Shown here: positions 1 to 9,382 of the stretch, in pieces
Layout: every line of letters starts with the position of its first letter
Numbering within the stretch: position 1 is the stretch's first letter
Source of the DNA: Candidatus Fredericiella danica
Lineage (GTDB): Bacteria > Chloroflexota > Anaerolineae > Caldilineales > Caldilineaceae
NCBI GenBank assembly: GCA_016713335.1
Contig: JADJPH010000039.1
Location: 9,107 to 73,106, forward strand
DNA length: 64,000 bases
Direction: 5' to 3'
The notes under the pieces: generated by a model
Databases searched by the model: none
What the model saw: only the letters and a program-made list of their open reading frames with translations
Told to the model about the DNA's origin: nothing
Position numbers and translations under genes: made by a program

Positions 1-22
1 AGGGTTTCCGCTTTTCACCGAA

Positions 23-769
23 TTATTTTGCCTTGCCCTGCGCGGCAACTGCTGCCGCAGCCTTGGCAATCTCCTCGGCGTCGCCCAGGTAGTAGCTTTT
101 GATCGGCGCGAGGTTCTCGTCCAGTTCGTAGACAAGCGGCACGCCGGTCGGGATATTGAGCTTTAGAATCTCGTCTTCGCTCATCCCATCCAGGTATTTG
201 ACGAGTGCGCGCAGGCTGTTGCCGTGGGCGGCGATGATGACGCGCTTGCCGCTCGTGATGGCCGGCACGATCTCCTGGTTCCAGTAAGGCACCACGCGGG
301 CAACGGTCTCTTTTAGCGACTCGGTCAGCGGCAATTCCGCTTTGCTAAGCGCTGCGTAGCGTGGGTCATGGCCGGGGAAGCGCGGGTCGTCGGCCGTCAG
401 TTCCGGCGGCGGGACATCGTAGCTCCGGCGCCAGATCAAGACCTGTTCGTCACCGAACTGGGCCGCAGTCTCGGCCTTGTTCAGCCCTTGCAGTGCACCG
501 TAGTGGCGTTCGTTGAGTTGCCAGGCATTGGTCACCGGGATCCACATCAAGTCAAGTTCATCCAGGGTGAACCACAACGTGCGGATGGCGCGCTTCAGCA
601 CGGAGGTGAAGGCGACATCAAAGACAAAGCCTTCGGCGCGCAGCACTTCGCCCGCTTTTTTTGCTTCGCCCCGGCCCTTTTCTGACAAGTCCACGTCGGT
701 CCAGCCGGTGAAACGGTTTTCCTTGTTCCACGTGCTTTCCCCGTGGCGCAATAGCACCAACTTATACAT
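23..769 (-). CDS. gpmA: 2,3-bisphosphoglycerate-dependent phosphoglycerate mutase
   Basis: Interconverts 3- and 2-phosphoglycerate in glycolysis and gluconeogenesis; cytosolic. The 248-residue protein has the RHG phospho-acceptor motif at residues 8-10 (His9), the [16 protein letters not shown] stretch typical of the dPGM group, and the second catalytic His at about residue 182 (AAHGNS). The length is normal for the family. An AGGA ribosome site lies about 8 nt before the ATG. It is followed downstream by the window edge; dps lies upstream on the same strand about 95 bases away. A short Ala-rich tail after the conserved core is unremarkable. Confidence 0.97.
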   Translation of the reverse strand: MYKLVLLRHGESTWNKENRFTGWTDVDLSEKGRGEAKKAGEVLRAEGFVFDVAFTSVLKRAIRTLWFTLDELDLMWIPVTNAWQLNERHYGALQGLNKAETAAQFGDEQVLIWRRSYDVPPPELTADDPRFPGHDPRYAALSKAELPLTESLKETVARVVPYWNQEIVPAITSGKRVIIAAHGNSLRALVKYLDGMSEDEILKLNIPTGVPLVYELDENLAPIKSYYLGDAEEIAKAAAAVAAQGKAK

Positions 770-863
770 CGGGTGATCCTTTCGCTACGGTACCATTTAC
801 ATTCGATGGATGAACCTGGACGCCGCCGGCCGGCAGTAAGCCGGATGGCGGCGCCCAAATGCT

Positions 864-1376
864 TTAGCTCTGAAGATGCGCTTCGAGGAACCACAGCGCC
901 TTGTCGAGTCCGCGCGATACCCCCGTCAGCAGGTCGGCGGTGTCGGCGTCACCTGCTTCATCGGCACTATCGATTGCGGCGCGTGTGCTCGCTGCCAGCG
1001 CCGCATAGCGATCGGCCAGCGCGGCGACGATTTCCAGGTCGGCGCTGATATCCGGAAATTCCGGCAGGCGCGAGGCAGCGGCGGCCATCCGGGCGGTGCC
1101 GGTGGCCCGGCCGCCAAACATCACGGCTCGCTCTGCAATCTCATCGACATAACCCAGCAATTCCTCGGCAAAGTCGTCGAAGAGTTTGTGAAGGGCGATG
1201 AATTGGGGACCCTTGATGTTCCAATGCGCCTGCTTGACCTGGCTGAAGAGATCGCTTGTGTCGGCGAGTTGTTGGTTGAGCAGTGCGATCATGGCTTCGC
1301 GCGTCGCTTTGGGCAGATCATTGCGTGTCTCATGCACTACGAGCGCTTGTTTGGTGGATGCGGTTGATTTCGACAT
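864..1376 (-). CDS. dps: Dps-family DNA-protecting ferritin-like protein
   Basis: Mini-ferritin that binds DNA and oxidises Fe(II) with peroxide in starvation or oxidative stress. The 170-residue protein shows the Dps signature HWNIKGPQFIALHKLFDDFAEEL from His51, with His51, His63, Asp67 and the following Glu as expected inter-subunit ferroxidase ligands, and a basic/Thr-rich N-terminal tail that could contact DNA. A GGAG ribosome site sits about 9 nt before the ATG. Monocistronic in appearance, on the same strand as gpmA. Confidence 0.95.
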   Translation of the reverse strand: MSKSTASTKQALVVHETRNDLPKATREAMIALLNQQLADTSDLFSQVKQAHWNIKGPQFIALHKLFDDFAEELLGYVDEIAERAVMFGGRATGTARMAAAASRLPEFPDISADLEIVAALADRYAALAASTRAAIDSADEAGDADTADLLTGVSRGLDKALWFLEAHLQS

Positions 1377-1614
1377 TAGATTTATCTCCAGGAGATGATA
1401 GTGTGGCGCCGTCCAATAGGCCCATGCCGGCCCGACGGCTCAAATTTCCGTTCCTGTTTGTGCATCGATGATGTTCGAATCCGATGGATGCCGGTGGCAT
1501 CACAATCGAATTGTACTTGATTTGGGGCCGCATCCCCAAGCGCTTCGGGTTTGGCATTGACAATCCCGATCGCAACCTGCAAAATAAGGATAATGACATG
1601 CCTCGTCAGTTCGC

Positions 1615-2163
1615 GTGAATTCACATCCAATTCTCGCCAAAGGTCAACAAACCTTGAAGAAATTATCGGATAAGACCAATACGCCGCTAACCATCCGTCT
1701 GATTTCGAGTTCTCGATACATTGTCTGGCTTGCCGTCGTTTGCACCTTTGTCGGCGCTGCGGCGCTCATGCTGATTGGTACCTATGATGTGATTTGGGCG
1801 ATTTGGCAGGCGGCAACTCATCTGTCCGCTGAACATAACGGTGAATTGAAACTTGTGTTGATTGAATCGGTCGACACCTTTCTGGTGGCTACCGTGCTGT
1901 TGATGATCGCACTGGGACTGTACCAGTTGTTCGTCAACAGTGAACTGGAATTGCCACGTTGGCTCAACACGCGCAACGTCGAAGACCTTGAGCGACGGCT
2001 GACAGGGATGATTGTCGTTGTCATGGCCGTCATCTTTTTGACTGCGGTGATCAAGTGGGACGGTACGATTACGCTCTTGTGGCTTGGACTAGCGATCGGC
2101 GTCGTCACTTTCGCTGTCAGTTTTTTCCTGTATCAGGAGACACATCACCCCGATCACGACTGA
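1615..2163 (+). CDS. UPF0114 (YqhA-like) family membrane protein
   Basis: Integral membrane protein of unknown function. It has about four hydrophobic segments (near residues 31-55, 80-105, 128-147, 150-172) and the family pattern SSRYIVWLAVVCTFVGAAALM, followed by DTFLVATVLLMIALGLYQLFV and ELPRWLN. The GTG at 1615 lacks a good ribosome site. An ATG at 1598 has AAGGA 7 nt upstream but hits TGA after six codons in another frame; one missing base would join them, so the true start may be 1598 with a frame error. Its 3' end overlaps the convergent methyltransferase by 47 bases. Confidence 0.85.
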   Translation: MNSHPILAKGQQTLKKLSDKTNTPLTIRLISSSRYIVWLAVVCTFVGAAALMLIGTYDVIWAIWQAATHLSAEHNGELKLVLIESVDTFLVATVLLMIALGLYQLFVNSELELPRWLNTRNVEDLERRLTGMIVVVMAVIFLTAVIKWDGTITLLWLGLAIGVVTFAVSFFLYQETHHPDHD

Positions 2164-2911
2164 CATACAGTTCGGTGTCATAGATCATTTCGACCTGTCC
2201 ATGTACGGCGCAACGCTCGAACACTGCCCGTAGTTGGGCTGCCATCGCCGCAAAGCCTGGGGTGTCTGGGGACGGCATAAAGGAGGTCGATGCGATCCTG
2301 CCCAGCAGACCGTCCCAGTCCAGCACCTGCACGTTGACACAGGTGAATTCTCGAAAACCGCTCGCACCAAAGAACTGATCCAGCGCAGCGCCATCCACCA
2401 CGAACTTGAAGTCCACGCCCGCCCGATCTGTGTTAAATGTGTCAATCACCTGCTGGTAGCCGTCGAGGAACGGCGTTCCGGACTCGCGCCGGCTGTTCCA
2501 GATGAGGGCAATTTTGCCGCCAGGTTTCAGGATCCGGTCGAATTCGCGGCGGGCGGATACAGGGTCAAACCAGTGGAATGCCTGTGCGGCAGTGATCCAA
2601 TCGACCGCCTGATCCGGCAGGGTGGTTGCCTCCGCGGTCCCCGCAATGCTGTGAAAACCTGGAAAATCGCTGAGATTTCGCTCCGCCAGCGCGCGCATGG
2701 CCGGGTTCGGTTCGACGGCCAGCACTTCATTGCCGTTGCGTAGGAGGAGTTCGGTGAGGATGCCGGTGCCGGAGCCGATGTCGGCGATGCGGTCCGTGGT
2801 TTTCAAGCCGGCGCTGTGCACGAGCCAGGCGATGGCTTCGGGTGGATAGGTGGGGCGATAGCGAGCGTAGTTGTCGGCACGATTGGTGAAGCGGTCGATT
2901 GAGTTTGGCAT
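2117..2911 (-). CDS. Class I SAM-dependent methyltransferase
   Basis: Small-molecule methyltransferase of the UbiE/Methyltransf_11 type; substrate unknown. In 264 residues it has motif I (IADIGSGTGILTELLL, about residues 42-57), the acidic residue of motif II in VLAVEPNPAMRALA, and the post-motif AAQAFHWFDPVSARREFDRILKPGGKIALIWN typical of the group. The HWFD segment is characteristic of methyltransferases of this subfamily. It overlaps the end of the convergent UPF0114 gene. Confidence 0.9.
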   Translation of the reverse strand: MPNSIDRFTNRADNYARYRPTYPPEAIAWLVHSAGLKTTDRIADIGSGTGILTELLLRNGNEVLAVEPNPAMRALAERNLSDFPGFHSIAGTAEATTLPDQAVDWITAAQAFHWFDPVSARREFDRILKPGGKIALIWNSRRESGTPFLDGYQQVIDTFNTDRAGVDFKFVVDGAALDQFFGASGFREFTCVNVQVLDWDGLLGRIASTSFMPSPDTPGFAAMAAQLRAVFERCAVHGQVEMIYDTELYVSRDRGDVSPDTGKN

Positions 2912-2940
2912 GGTGTGCTCCGACAGACGTGCGTGGCGCG

Positions 2941-3829
2941 CTATTGCTCAAGCAACGGCATAATGTCGGCAAGTTTTTTGGCGTCGAAGGTTGCAGTGGT
3001 CAACGCCTCGAGTTGCTCGAGTTCCAGACTGTTGACTCGCGCCGCGAGGGTTGCGTCCAGCGGGCCAAAACGATGCTGGAGGAAATTCAGGGCAATCCGG
3101 CGCGCTTCCTCGGTTCTTCCTTTTTGCTCGCCGATTTCTTTGCCTGCTTCGTAACGTTCGTCCAGCCAGGTGGCCATAAGTTTCTCCCCTGCGTCAACCG
3201 ACGCATCGCGTAATGCCTGCCGGATGGTCACGGCATCCACATCCTTATGCACGCTCGACACGTAGTGCAAGATCGTGATGGAATATTGTACGGCTCCGTA
3301 AATCAGTGTCAACTCGGCCAAGAGGCTGAGCAGTTCGGCCAGGTGGTCGACCACGTCCTCGCGATGGCTGTTGCGCAGCGCCCAGAGCGCGGCCTCCAAG
3401 TGCAACATGCCGGCGGCAGCCTTCTCCGGCACTTGACTCAGGTCGACCAGTTGATAGGTGAAGGTGGGCCAGTGGGGGCGCATGGCAGCCGGACCGGGGA
3501 AGAGGCCGCCCATGTTGAGCGGTTCGCGCCAGGGGGCAAGCCCATGGTAGACGACGATCGGCAGGATGGGCGCGAGCGGTGCGGGCGGTTTTTGTTTCTG
3601 CCCTGCCTCCCAGATGCGGACCATAAGCCCAGCGCCGCAACAACGCTGCCCGGTCCGCCAGGCCGTTCGGCGTACTGCAACTGGAGGTCGGCGCATGAAG
3701 GAATCCTTTCTGGTTGGAGCGTCGCCAGGTCGAACTGCGCCAGGGACTCGGCGGGCAGAGCTGGCGCAGCGCCGCCACGTTGGCCGGGAAGCTCGCCTCG
3801 GCAGAACGATCATGGGCTTGCGGTTCCAT
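2941..3829 (-). pseudogene. Decayed Rpn-family recombination-promoting nuclease / PD-(D/E)XK transposase-like gene
   Basis: The C-terminal two thirds (PILPIVVYHGLAPWREPL, YQLVDLSQVPE, then a DUF4351-like tail EEARRIALNFLQHRFGPLDATLAARVNSLELEQLEAL) is a recognisable Rpn/YhgA-type protein. The N-terminal part survives in pieces in other frames: PHDR and PANVAALRQL, then AESLAQFDLATLQPERI, then LMVRIWE. At least three frame changes are needed, and the central segment that normally reads YLLFEHQS is missing, removing part of the nuclease core. The ATG at 3829 (MEPQAHDR) is the likely original start. It abuts a repeat patch, fitting a mobile-gene relic. Confidence 0.8.
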
Positions 3830-3999
3830 GGCTCGGCACGCATACATCGTTTCGGCTCGATGCTGTCTCCCGAAAACCCCATAGAGCAAATTGGCTCCTC
3901 CGCTTTCCGCCTCTGCGAACTCTGCGTTGGCAGTTGGGGCATGGAGGAAAAGATCAACGCGGAGCGGCGGAGGGGCGCGGAGTGCGCGGAGAGACCCAT

Positions 4000-4307
4000 C
4001 AGAGCCACGCACGTGAGTAAGTGGTTCGCCTTGCTGAAGCCAAAGCCGTCCCCGGCATGCGCCAGATCCACTCCATCGGTCCCGAACGGTGTGGCGCATT
4101 CCGGACGGTCCTTTGCGCGGAAGGGCAATTGTCAAAATCGCCCCCTGCCGACCTCGGCGCCAGGTGCGACGCACCGCTTTGGCTTCTGACAGGCCGGGGA
4201 CGGGGGGATCACCACCCTGACGGGATGGGCCGGGGGGGGGACCCGCTCCTGACGGGATGGCGCACGAGGGCGGGGGACGGGGGGATCACCACCCTCACGG
4301 GATGGTG
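4000..4307. repeat. Repeat patch 1 (units B, A, A', A)
   Basis: The stretch 3830-4367 carries no convincing gene. It holds one copy of motif B (CAGAGCCACGCACGTGAGTA, 4000-4026) and three copies of hairpin motif A (CACCACCCTGACGGGATGG; 4210-4228, a degenerate one at 4241-4260, and 4287-4307), each preceded by G runs. The same motifs recur at 15316 and in a larger cluster at 36770-37310. Motif A can fold as CACCA/TGGTG and CCC/GGG arms around TGAC with one bulged A. Around 3900-3990 there are further G/A-rich words of the type gcgcggagtgcgcggaga. Confidence 0.8.
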
Positions 4308-4367
4308 CTCTGACAGAGGTGCGCTGACGGACGGCTTTCCACTTGTAATCCCCTGCACCACTCCAAT

Positions 4368-4396
4368 TTCAGATGACCTCCTCCACCCGCTATAAT
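4368..4396 (+). promoter_or_regulatory. Putative aroC promoter
   Basis: A perfect -10 hexamer TATAAT (4391-4396) stands 17 bases after a weak -35 TTCAGA (4368-4373). The aroC ATG lies only 11 bases beyond the -10 box and has no Shine-Dalgarno sequence, so the message is probably leaderless or nearly so. Confidence 0.55.
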
Positions 4397-4407
4397 GGCC
4401 ATTCATT

Positions 4408-5687
4408 ATGGAAATTCTCGGTGGACCACTCTTTGGGGTTGCGGGTGCGGGCGAGTCGCATGGACCTGCAATCGTCACCATTGTCTTCGGCTGCCCGCCT
4501 GGACTCTATTTGCGCGCCGCCGATATTCAAGGCTACTTGGACCGCCGCCGGCCAGGGAGCAACAAGCACGGGACGCCGCGACGCGAAGCCGAACCGTTCG
4601 TGCTCGGCGCTGGACTCTATCAGGACGATCATGACCTGCTGACGGGTGGCCCGGAAGTGTGCGTGACGGCCGGCGATGCCGTCTCGCAGACCAGCGGGTC
4701 GCGGAAGGCTACACTACCGGCGAACCGATTGCGGCCTTTGTGCTCTCGACCGCCAAGAAGTCGGCCGACTACGCCCAGTTTCTGGGTCTCACCGGCGCCG
4801 TACGGCCCGGACATACCGACCTCGTGAAACATTATAAATCGCAGGGGTATGTCGATCCACGCGGCGGCGGGCGCTCCTCCTATCGTTCCACGATCTCGGA
4901 TGTGATCGGTGGGTCAATCGCCCGTCTGTTCCTGCAGGCCACCTTTGGCACGGTCATCCTTTCGTCGATCTCGCAAGTCGGTCCACTCAAGGCACAACGC
5001 TCGCTGGCCGCGCAGATTGAGGAACGTACGCGCCAGGAACCCGGACAACTGGTGCCTTCCCGTGAGATCGAGCAGATTGAAACTGCACTTGCCGGAAACG
5101 AGATTTGGTCGATCGATGGCGACTTTGCCAAAGAGGCCGGCCAACTGATCAAGCAGACGCGGATTGAGGGTGATTCACTTGGCGCAGCGGTCGAAGTTGT
5201 CGCCGTCAATGTGCCGAGCCTGGTGGGCGAACCGCTCTATCAGAGCCTCAAGGTGCGGCTGATGGGGACATTGGGGGGGCTGAACGCCGTGCAAGGGGTT
5301 GAGATCGGGGCGGGGTTTGCCGTTGTTGCGCGCAAAGGCAGTGAAAACAACGATCCGATCCGCCGCGATGGGTACCAGTCCAACAGCCATGGCGGGTTGC
5401 TCGGCGGGATCACGACCGGCATGCCGCTGGTTCTGAACGTCGGCTTCAAACCGACGTCAACCATCGTGAAGCCACAGCAGTCGGTGCGCAAAGATCTCAA
5501 CGAGATCGACTTTGAGTTGGCCAAAGGCCGGCACGATCCTTGCGTCGGCGTGCGTGCGGGTGTGACGCTAGAGTCGCGTGTCGCCATCGAACTGATGAAC
5601 GCGGTGCTGATGCACCAGGCTGCGCACGTGGACGTGGAGAACTATCGCCTCTTCGGCACTGCCGCCGGTCACCAACCCACTTTTTGA
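4408..5687 (+). CDS. aroC: Chorismate synthase (reading frame broken once)
   Basis: Converts EPSP to chorismate with reduced FMN, the last step of the shikimate pathway. The first frame gives GAGESHGPAI (catalytic His), CPPGLYL and LDRRRPGSN; from about 4656 the protein continues in the next frame with EGYTTGEPIAAFV, GGGRSSYRST, NSHGGLLGGITTG and KGRHDPCVGVRAGVTLES (C-terminal signature). The break is a one-base deletion near GGAAGTGTGCG. The downstream part would be useless alone, so this is either a sequence error or a very recent mutation. First gene of an aroC-kinase-aroKB-aroQ operon. Confidence 0.93.
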
Positions 5688-5700
5688 CGACGCACCTTGG

Positions 5701-6240
5701 ATGTCAACGAAAATGAGCCGCCGCCCAATACTGATCGCAACCAAAGGTCATCCTGCCACCGGCAAAAGCGTCATTGCCGAAGCACTGGCGACGACCATGC
5801 AATGGCCACTCATCGACAAGGATGACGTGAAAGACCATGTGTTGCATCATCCGGATGCGAATGACATCTCCTATGCGGTGATGTGGCAGATTGCCGGCAC
5901 CCAACTTGCCCTTGGCCTGAATGTCATCGCAGTCTCGCCACTCTCCAGCGAAAAGGCCTACACTGCGGCGTACGCCGTGGCGGAAAAAAACCGCGCAGGT
6001 CTGCTGGTGCTAGAAACGGTGCTTGATGAAGCCGAATGGCGCCGGCGGTTGGAAGCACGGCCGGCGGATGGCTCCGCACACAAGGTGCGTGGGTGGGATT
6101 CCATGCAGGCCATGTTGCGCAGCTATGGCGGCAGCTATCAATATCCTATCGCCCCCGAGCATCTGTTCCAGGTGAATACTCAGCGCCCAGTCGACGAACT
6201 GGTGGCACAGGTATTGGAACGGCTTAAAATTGAAGTGTGA
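5701..6240 (+). CDS. Small P-loop kinase-like ATPase, function unknown
   Basis: A 179-residue AAA_33/zeta-toxin-like kinase. It has Walker A GHPATGKS at about residues 17-24, the LIDKDDVKDH segment that resembles the acceptor-binding Asp motif of small-molecule kinases, and the basic lid segment DEAEWRRRLEARPAD at about 115-130. It starts 13 bases after aroC and ends 25 bases before aroK-aroB. It therefore seems co-transcribed with the shikimate genes, but nothing links it biochemically to that pathway. Possible substrates include nucleosides, sugars or antibiotics; I cannot tell. Confidence 0.85.
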   Translation: MSTKMSRRPILIATKGHPATGKSVIAEALATTMQWPLIDKDDVKDHVLHHPDANDISYAVMWQIAGTQLALGLNVIAVSPLSSEKAYTAAYAVAEKNRAGLLVLETVLDEAEWRRRLEARPADGSAHKVRGWDSMQAMLRSYGGSYQYPIAPEHLFQVNTQRPVDELVAQVLERLKIEV

Positions 6241-6265
6241 ACTCAGCAGAAGCGCCGGGTGAAAA

Positions 6266-7861
6266 ATGATCTTCAACCGCAACATCGTGCTCACAGGATT
6301 CATGGGCACGGGTAAAAGTACCGTGGGCAGATTGCTTGCCGCCGAACTGGGCAGGCGGTTCGTTGATATGGATGTCGTGCTTGAAGCACAGTATGGCAAG
6401 CCGATCTCCGCAGTGTTCGCCGAAGAGGGTGAAGAGCATTTCCGCGCGGCGGAGGCGCTCCTCTGTCGGACGTTGGCCGCGGACCCCGGATTAGTGATCA
6501 GCACCGGCGGCGGCGCGCTGCTCAATCCTGAAAGCCGCGCGGCATTTTCCGAAACCGGCGTCATTGTCTGCCTCATGGCCAGTGAAGATGAGATCCTGCG
6601 CCGCCTGGCGGCGGCGGACGACCGGCCACTATTAGCCGGCGAGGAGGGCAAGCGGCGCGAACGAATCCATGCCCTGTTGCGCCAACGCCGGGCTGTCTAC
6701 GGCAGTTTCCCTGCCCAAATCGACACCGACGGCCTGAAGCCTGAGGAGGTGGTTGAACGCGTGCTGCTGGCGGTGGAGGCGGATGCAGAGGCGCCCGGTC
6801 TGATCCGGATTCCTGTGCAATCGCCTGCCGGGATGTATCACTTGTGGCTGGGGGACGGCGCCCTGGCGCATGCGGGGTCGTTGCTGGTGGCAAGGGGCAT
6901 CCGCCAGGGGCGCGCGGCCATCGTGACCAATCACATGCTCAGCGATCATGTCGTGACACTCGAAGCAAGTCTGGAATCTGCGGGCTTTGAACCGGTGCGG
7001 TGTTTGGTGCCGGAAGGGGAGCAGTACAAGACGCTCGACACCGTGCGCGACCTCTATGACCAGTTCCTCGCTGCGGGTCTGGATCGGCACAGTCCGGTCA
7101 TTGCGCTGGGAGGCGGTGTGGTCGGTGACATGGCCGGCTTTGCGGCGGCCACCTATTTGCGGGGTGTTCCCTTTGTCCAGGCGCCAACGTCGCTGCTGTC
7201 GATGGTTGACGCCTCGGTCGGTGGGAAGACCGGCGTCGACATGTCCCAAGGCAAGAACCTGGTGGGCGCTTTTAAACAGCCCGAATTGGTGTTGATGGAC
7301 ACGGCAACGTTTGCCACCCTGCCCTCTGATGAATTCCGCTCCGGGCTTGCTGAAGTCGTCAAACATGGCGTCATCGGTGCGCCCCGGCTTTTCACGCAAC
7401 TCGAGGAGGAAGGCCCAGCCAGCCTTGTCCAACTGGTCGCTGAGGCGGTGCGCGTCAAAGTCAGGGTTGTGGAAGCGGACCCGTATGAACAAGGCATCCG
7501 TGCAGCGCTGAATCTTGGCCACACCTTTGGGCACGCGCTGGAATTGGTCAGCAACTTTTCCCTGCGGCATGGTGAAGCGGTTGCCATCGGTATGTCAGCC
7601 GCGGCGGCGATGGCGGCCGAACTTGGGATTTGCGATGCCCACCTCGCCGAACGGATCACCCACCTTCTACGAAGATTGGGACTGCCCGTGCAGGCGTCCG
7701 GGTATGCCGTTGACGACATTTATGCCGCCATGGGGCATGACAAGAAGCGCGCCGGCAAGAAATTGCGCTTTGTTGCGCCGCGTGCGTTGGGCGATGTGAT
7801 CGTGATCGATGACCCTGGCGAGGATGTCGTGCGGAGAGCGATCCGCAGCGTTGTGCTATAA
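6266..7861 (+). CDS. aroKB: Shikimate kinase / 3-dehydroquinate synthase fusion
   Basis: Bifunctional 531-residue protein. Residues 1-170 are shikimate kinase: Walker [10 protein letters not shown] (about 11-19), shikimate-binding DMD (about 33-35), TGGGA (about 79) and RPLL lid. Residues about 180-531 are dehydroquinate synthase: [40 protein letters not shown], the metal-binding Glu in AEVVKHG, and the His ligands in [12 protein letters not shown] and [10 protein letters not shown]. The fused enzymes catalyse steps 5 and 2 of the shikimate pathway. The gene ends at a TATAAT-like sequence (7857-7862). Confidence 0.96.
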   Translation: MIFNRNIVLTGFMGTGKSTVGRLLAAELGRRFVDMDVVLEAQYGKPISAVFAEEGEEHFRAAEALLCRTLAADPGLVISTGGGALLNPESRAAFSETGVIVCLMASEDEILRRLAAADDRPLLAGEEGKRRERIHALLRQRRAVYGSFPAQIDTDGLKPEEVVERVLLAVEADAEAPGLIRIPVQSPAGMYHLWLGDGALAHAGSLLVARGIRQGRAAIVTNHMLSDHVVTLEASLESAGFEPVRCLVPEGEQYKTLDTVRDLYDQFLAAGLDRHSPVIALGGGVVGDMAGFAAATYLRGVPFVQAPTSLLSMVDASVGGKTGVDMSQGKNLVGAFKQPELVLMDTATFATLPSDEFRSGLAEVVKHGVIGAPRLFTQLEEEGPASLVQLVAEAVRVKVRVVEADPYEQGIRAALNLGHTFGHALELVSNFSLRHGEAVAIGMSAAAAMAAELGICDAHLAERITHLLRRLGLPVQASGYAVDDIYAAMGHDKKRAGKKLRFVAPRALGDVIVIDDPGEDVVRRAIRSVVL

Positions 7862-8363
7862 TGCCGTTGCTGTGGCAGGGAGTCACGGCGGCCCAGTAGG
7901 AAGAGCGCCCAATGGCAAAATCGCATTGCTGCACGGCCCCAACCTGAATCTGTTGGGCACGCGTGAAACCACCATCTACGGTAGCAAGACGTTGGATCAG
8001 ATCGACGCCGCGGTGATGGCGGCGGCGCTGCCAAAACACGAAGTGCGTCCGCATCAGAGCAACCACGAAGGATCCTTAATTGATTTCATCCACGCGGCGC
8101 GAGACTGGGCCGACGGGATCTTGATCAACCCCGGCGCATATACACACTACTCGTACGCATTGCGCGATGCCATTGCCGCGGTCAAGCTGCCGGCCGTCGA
8201 GGTGCATTTGAGCAATGTGCATACCCGCGAGGAGTTTCGGCACCGCTCCGTGATCGCACCCGTCTGTGTCGGCCAGATCACCGGATTTGGCTGGCGCAGC
8301 TATTTACTCGGTCTCCAGGCGTTGCTTGACCACATTCAAGAACGGGCGGAAGCATCCACATGA
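7809..8363 (+). CDS. aroQ: Type II 3-dehydroquinate dehydratase
   Basis: Dehydrates 3-dehydroquinate to 3-dehydroshikimate. The catalytic motifs are present: [11 protein letters not shown] (Tyr after it in TTIYG), [29 protein letters not shown] and [16 protein letters not shown]. The frame is open from 7809, inside aroKB, which is an unlikely start. ATG at 7912 has a good AGGAAGAG ribosome site and would read [11 protein letters not shown] if the A4 run at 7917-7920 had five As. I consider 7912 with a one-base homopolymer loss the true start; otherwise GTG 7872 is the only in-frame choice after aroKB. Its TGA overlaps the ATG of the next gene. Confidence 0.93.
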   Translation: MTLARMSCGERSAALCYNAVAVAGSHGGPVGRAPNGKIALLHGPNLNLLGTRETTIYGSKTLDQIDAAVMAAALPKHEVRPHQSNHEGSLIDFIHAARDWADGILINPGAYTHYSYALRDAIAAVKLPAVEVHLSNVHTREEFRHRSVIAPVCVGQITGFGWRSYLLGLQALLDHIQERAEAST

Positions 8364-9382
8364 AGCGCTTTTCATCGATTGCACCCATCTTTCCCCGATC
8401 TGGCGCAGGGGTATGCCGATGCGGTGAACGGCGGCGGTGGCCCGGATCTGGTGCTTGCACCGACGTGGTGGTTGACGGATTTTGTCAGCGTCGGCGTGGT
8501 CCAGCCGTTGGATGAGTTGGTAACGCCCAATGAGATCGCCCAGTACTACCCTGCGACTGTAGACAATCTGCGCTGGCAAGGTACGTTGTACGGGTTGCCA
8601 ACCAACTTTGAGTTGGTCAGCCTCTTCGTTAACCGGGCGCTTGCCGACCCTGCAAACGCACCTGCCACAATGGATGCCCTGTTGGCGCAGGCCCAAATCA
8701 CCACGACGCAGGGCATTGGTCTTTATAACAGCCTCTATCATCTGTTTTGGGGCATTCCGGCCTATGGCGGGCAGCTTTTTGATGACCAGGGCGTCGCGAT
8801 GTTGGATCAGACGGGCAACACAGCGGGCTACTTGCAGTGGCTTAAAGAGATCAGCAAGACCCCTGGAAGCTTTATTGACACGGACTACGGCATGCTACTG
8901 GACCGTTTCCAAGAAGGGGCGAATTTGCCTACTTTGTCGATGGGCCGTGGGCGATCGGAGAACTGCGGGCGGCGCTTGGCGATAATCTTGCGGTGGTGAC
9001 ACTGCCGGCAGGGGCCACAGGGCCGGCGCAGCCCTGGTTGAATGCAGACGGCGTCATGTTGAATCCACGCAGCAGCCCGGAACAACAGAAGCTGGCTATG
9101 GCCTTTGCCCGTTCCCTTACAAGCGCCGAAGGTGGCTCCCTACTGGCTGCGACCGCCAGCCGGCTGCCGGCCAATCAACTGGCGGCGCTGGGGACGGATC
9201 CTTTGCTGCAGGGCTTCATGGCGCAAGCGGCAAACGCCTTGCCGATGCCTGCGATTCCCGAGATGCAGCAGGTGTGGGGCTATGGCGGCGATCTGTTGAT
9301 CAAGGTCGTCGATGGTGACGCCGATCCAACTGCGGCAGTCAAGGAAACGAACGCCTTGATCAATGAGGCAAACGGGAAGTGA
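8360..9382 (+). pseudogene. Broken extracellular sugar-binding protein of an ABC transporter
   Basis: MalE-like solute-binding protein. The frame from 8379 gives [41 protein letters not shown] and [18 protein letters not shown]; after a one-base loss near 8925 it continues as [18 protein letters not shown] and [11 protein letters not shown], ending in [29 protein letters not shown]. The expected signal peptide and first 50 or so residues are missing; an ATG at 8360 begins MKRFSSIAP in another frame, suggesting a deletion just after the start. No permease genes accompany it. The start overlaps the aroQ stop (ATGA). Confidence 0.8.

Noticed and set aside
3245..4174. A 309-residue minus-strand frame over the Rpn relic and repeat patch.
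   Set aside because: Only short pieces match the Rpn family; the rest is an out-of-frame reading of the relic and repeats.
4408..5687. Programmed frameshifting as the reason for breaks in aroC, dnaA, secE and others.
   Set aside because: No shared slippery heptamer or downstream pseudoknot was seen, shifts go in both directions, and the affected genes are not known for recoding.
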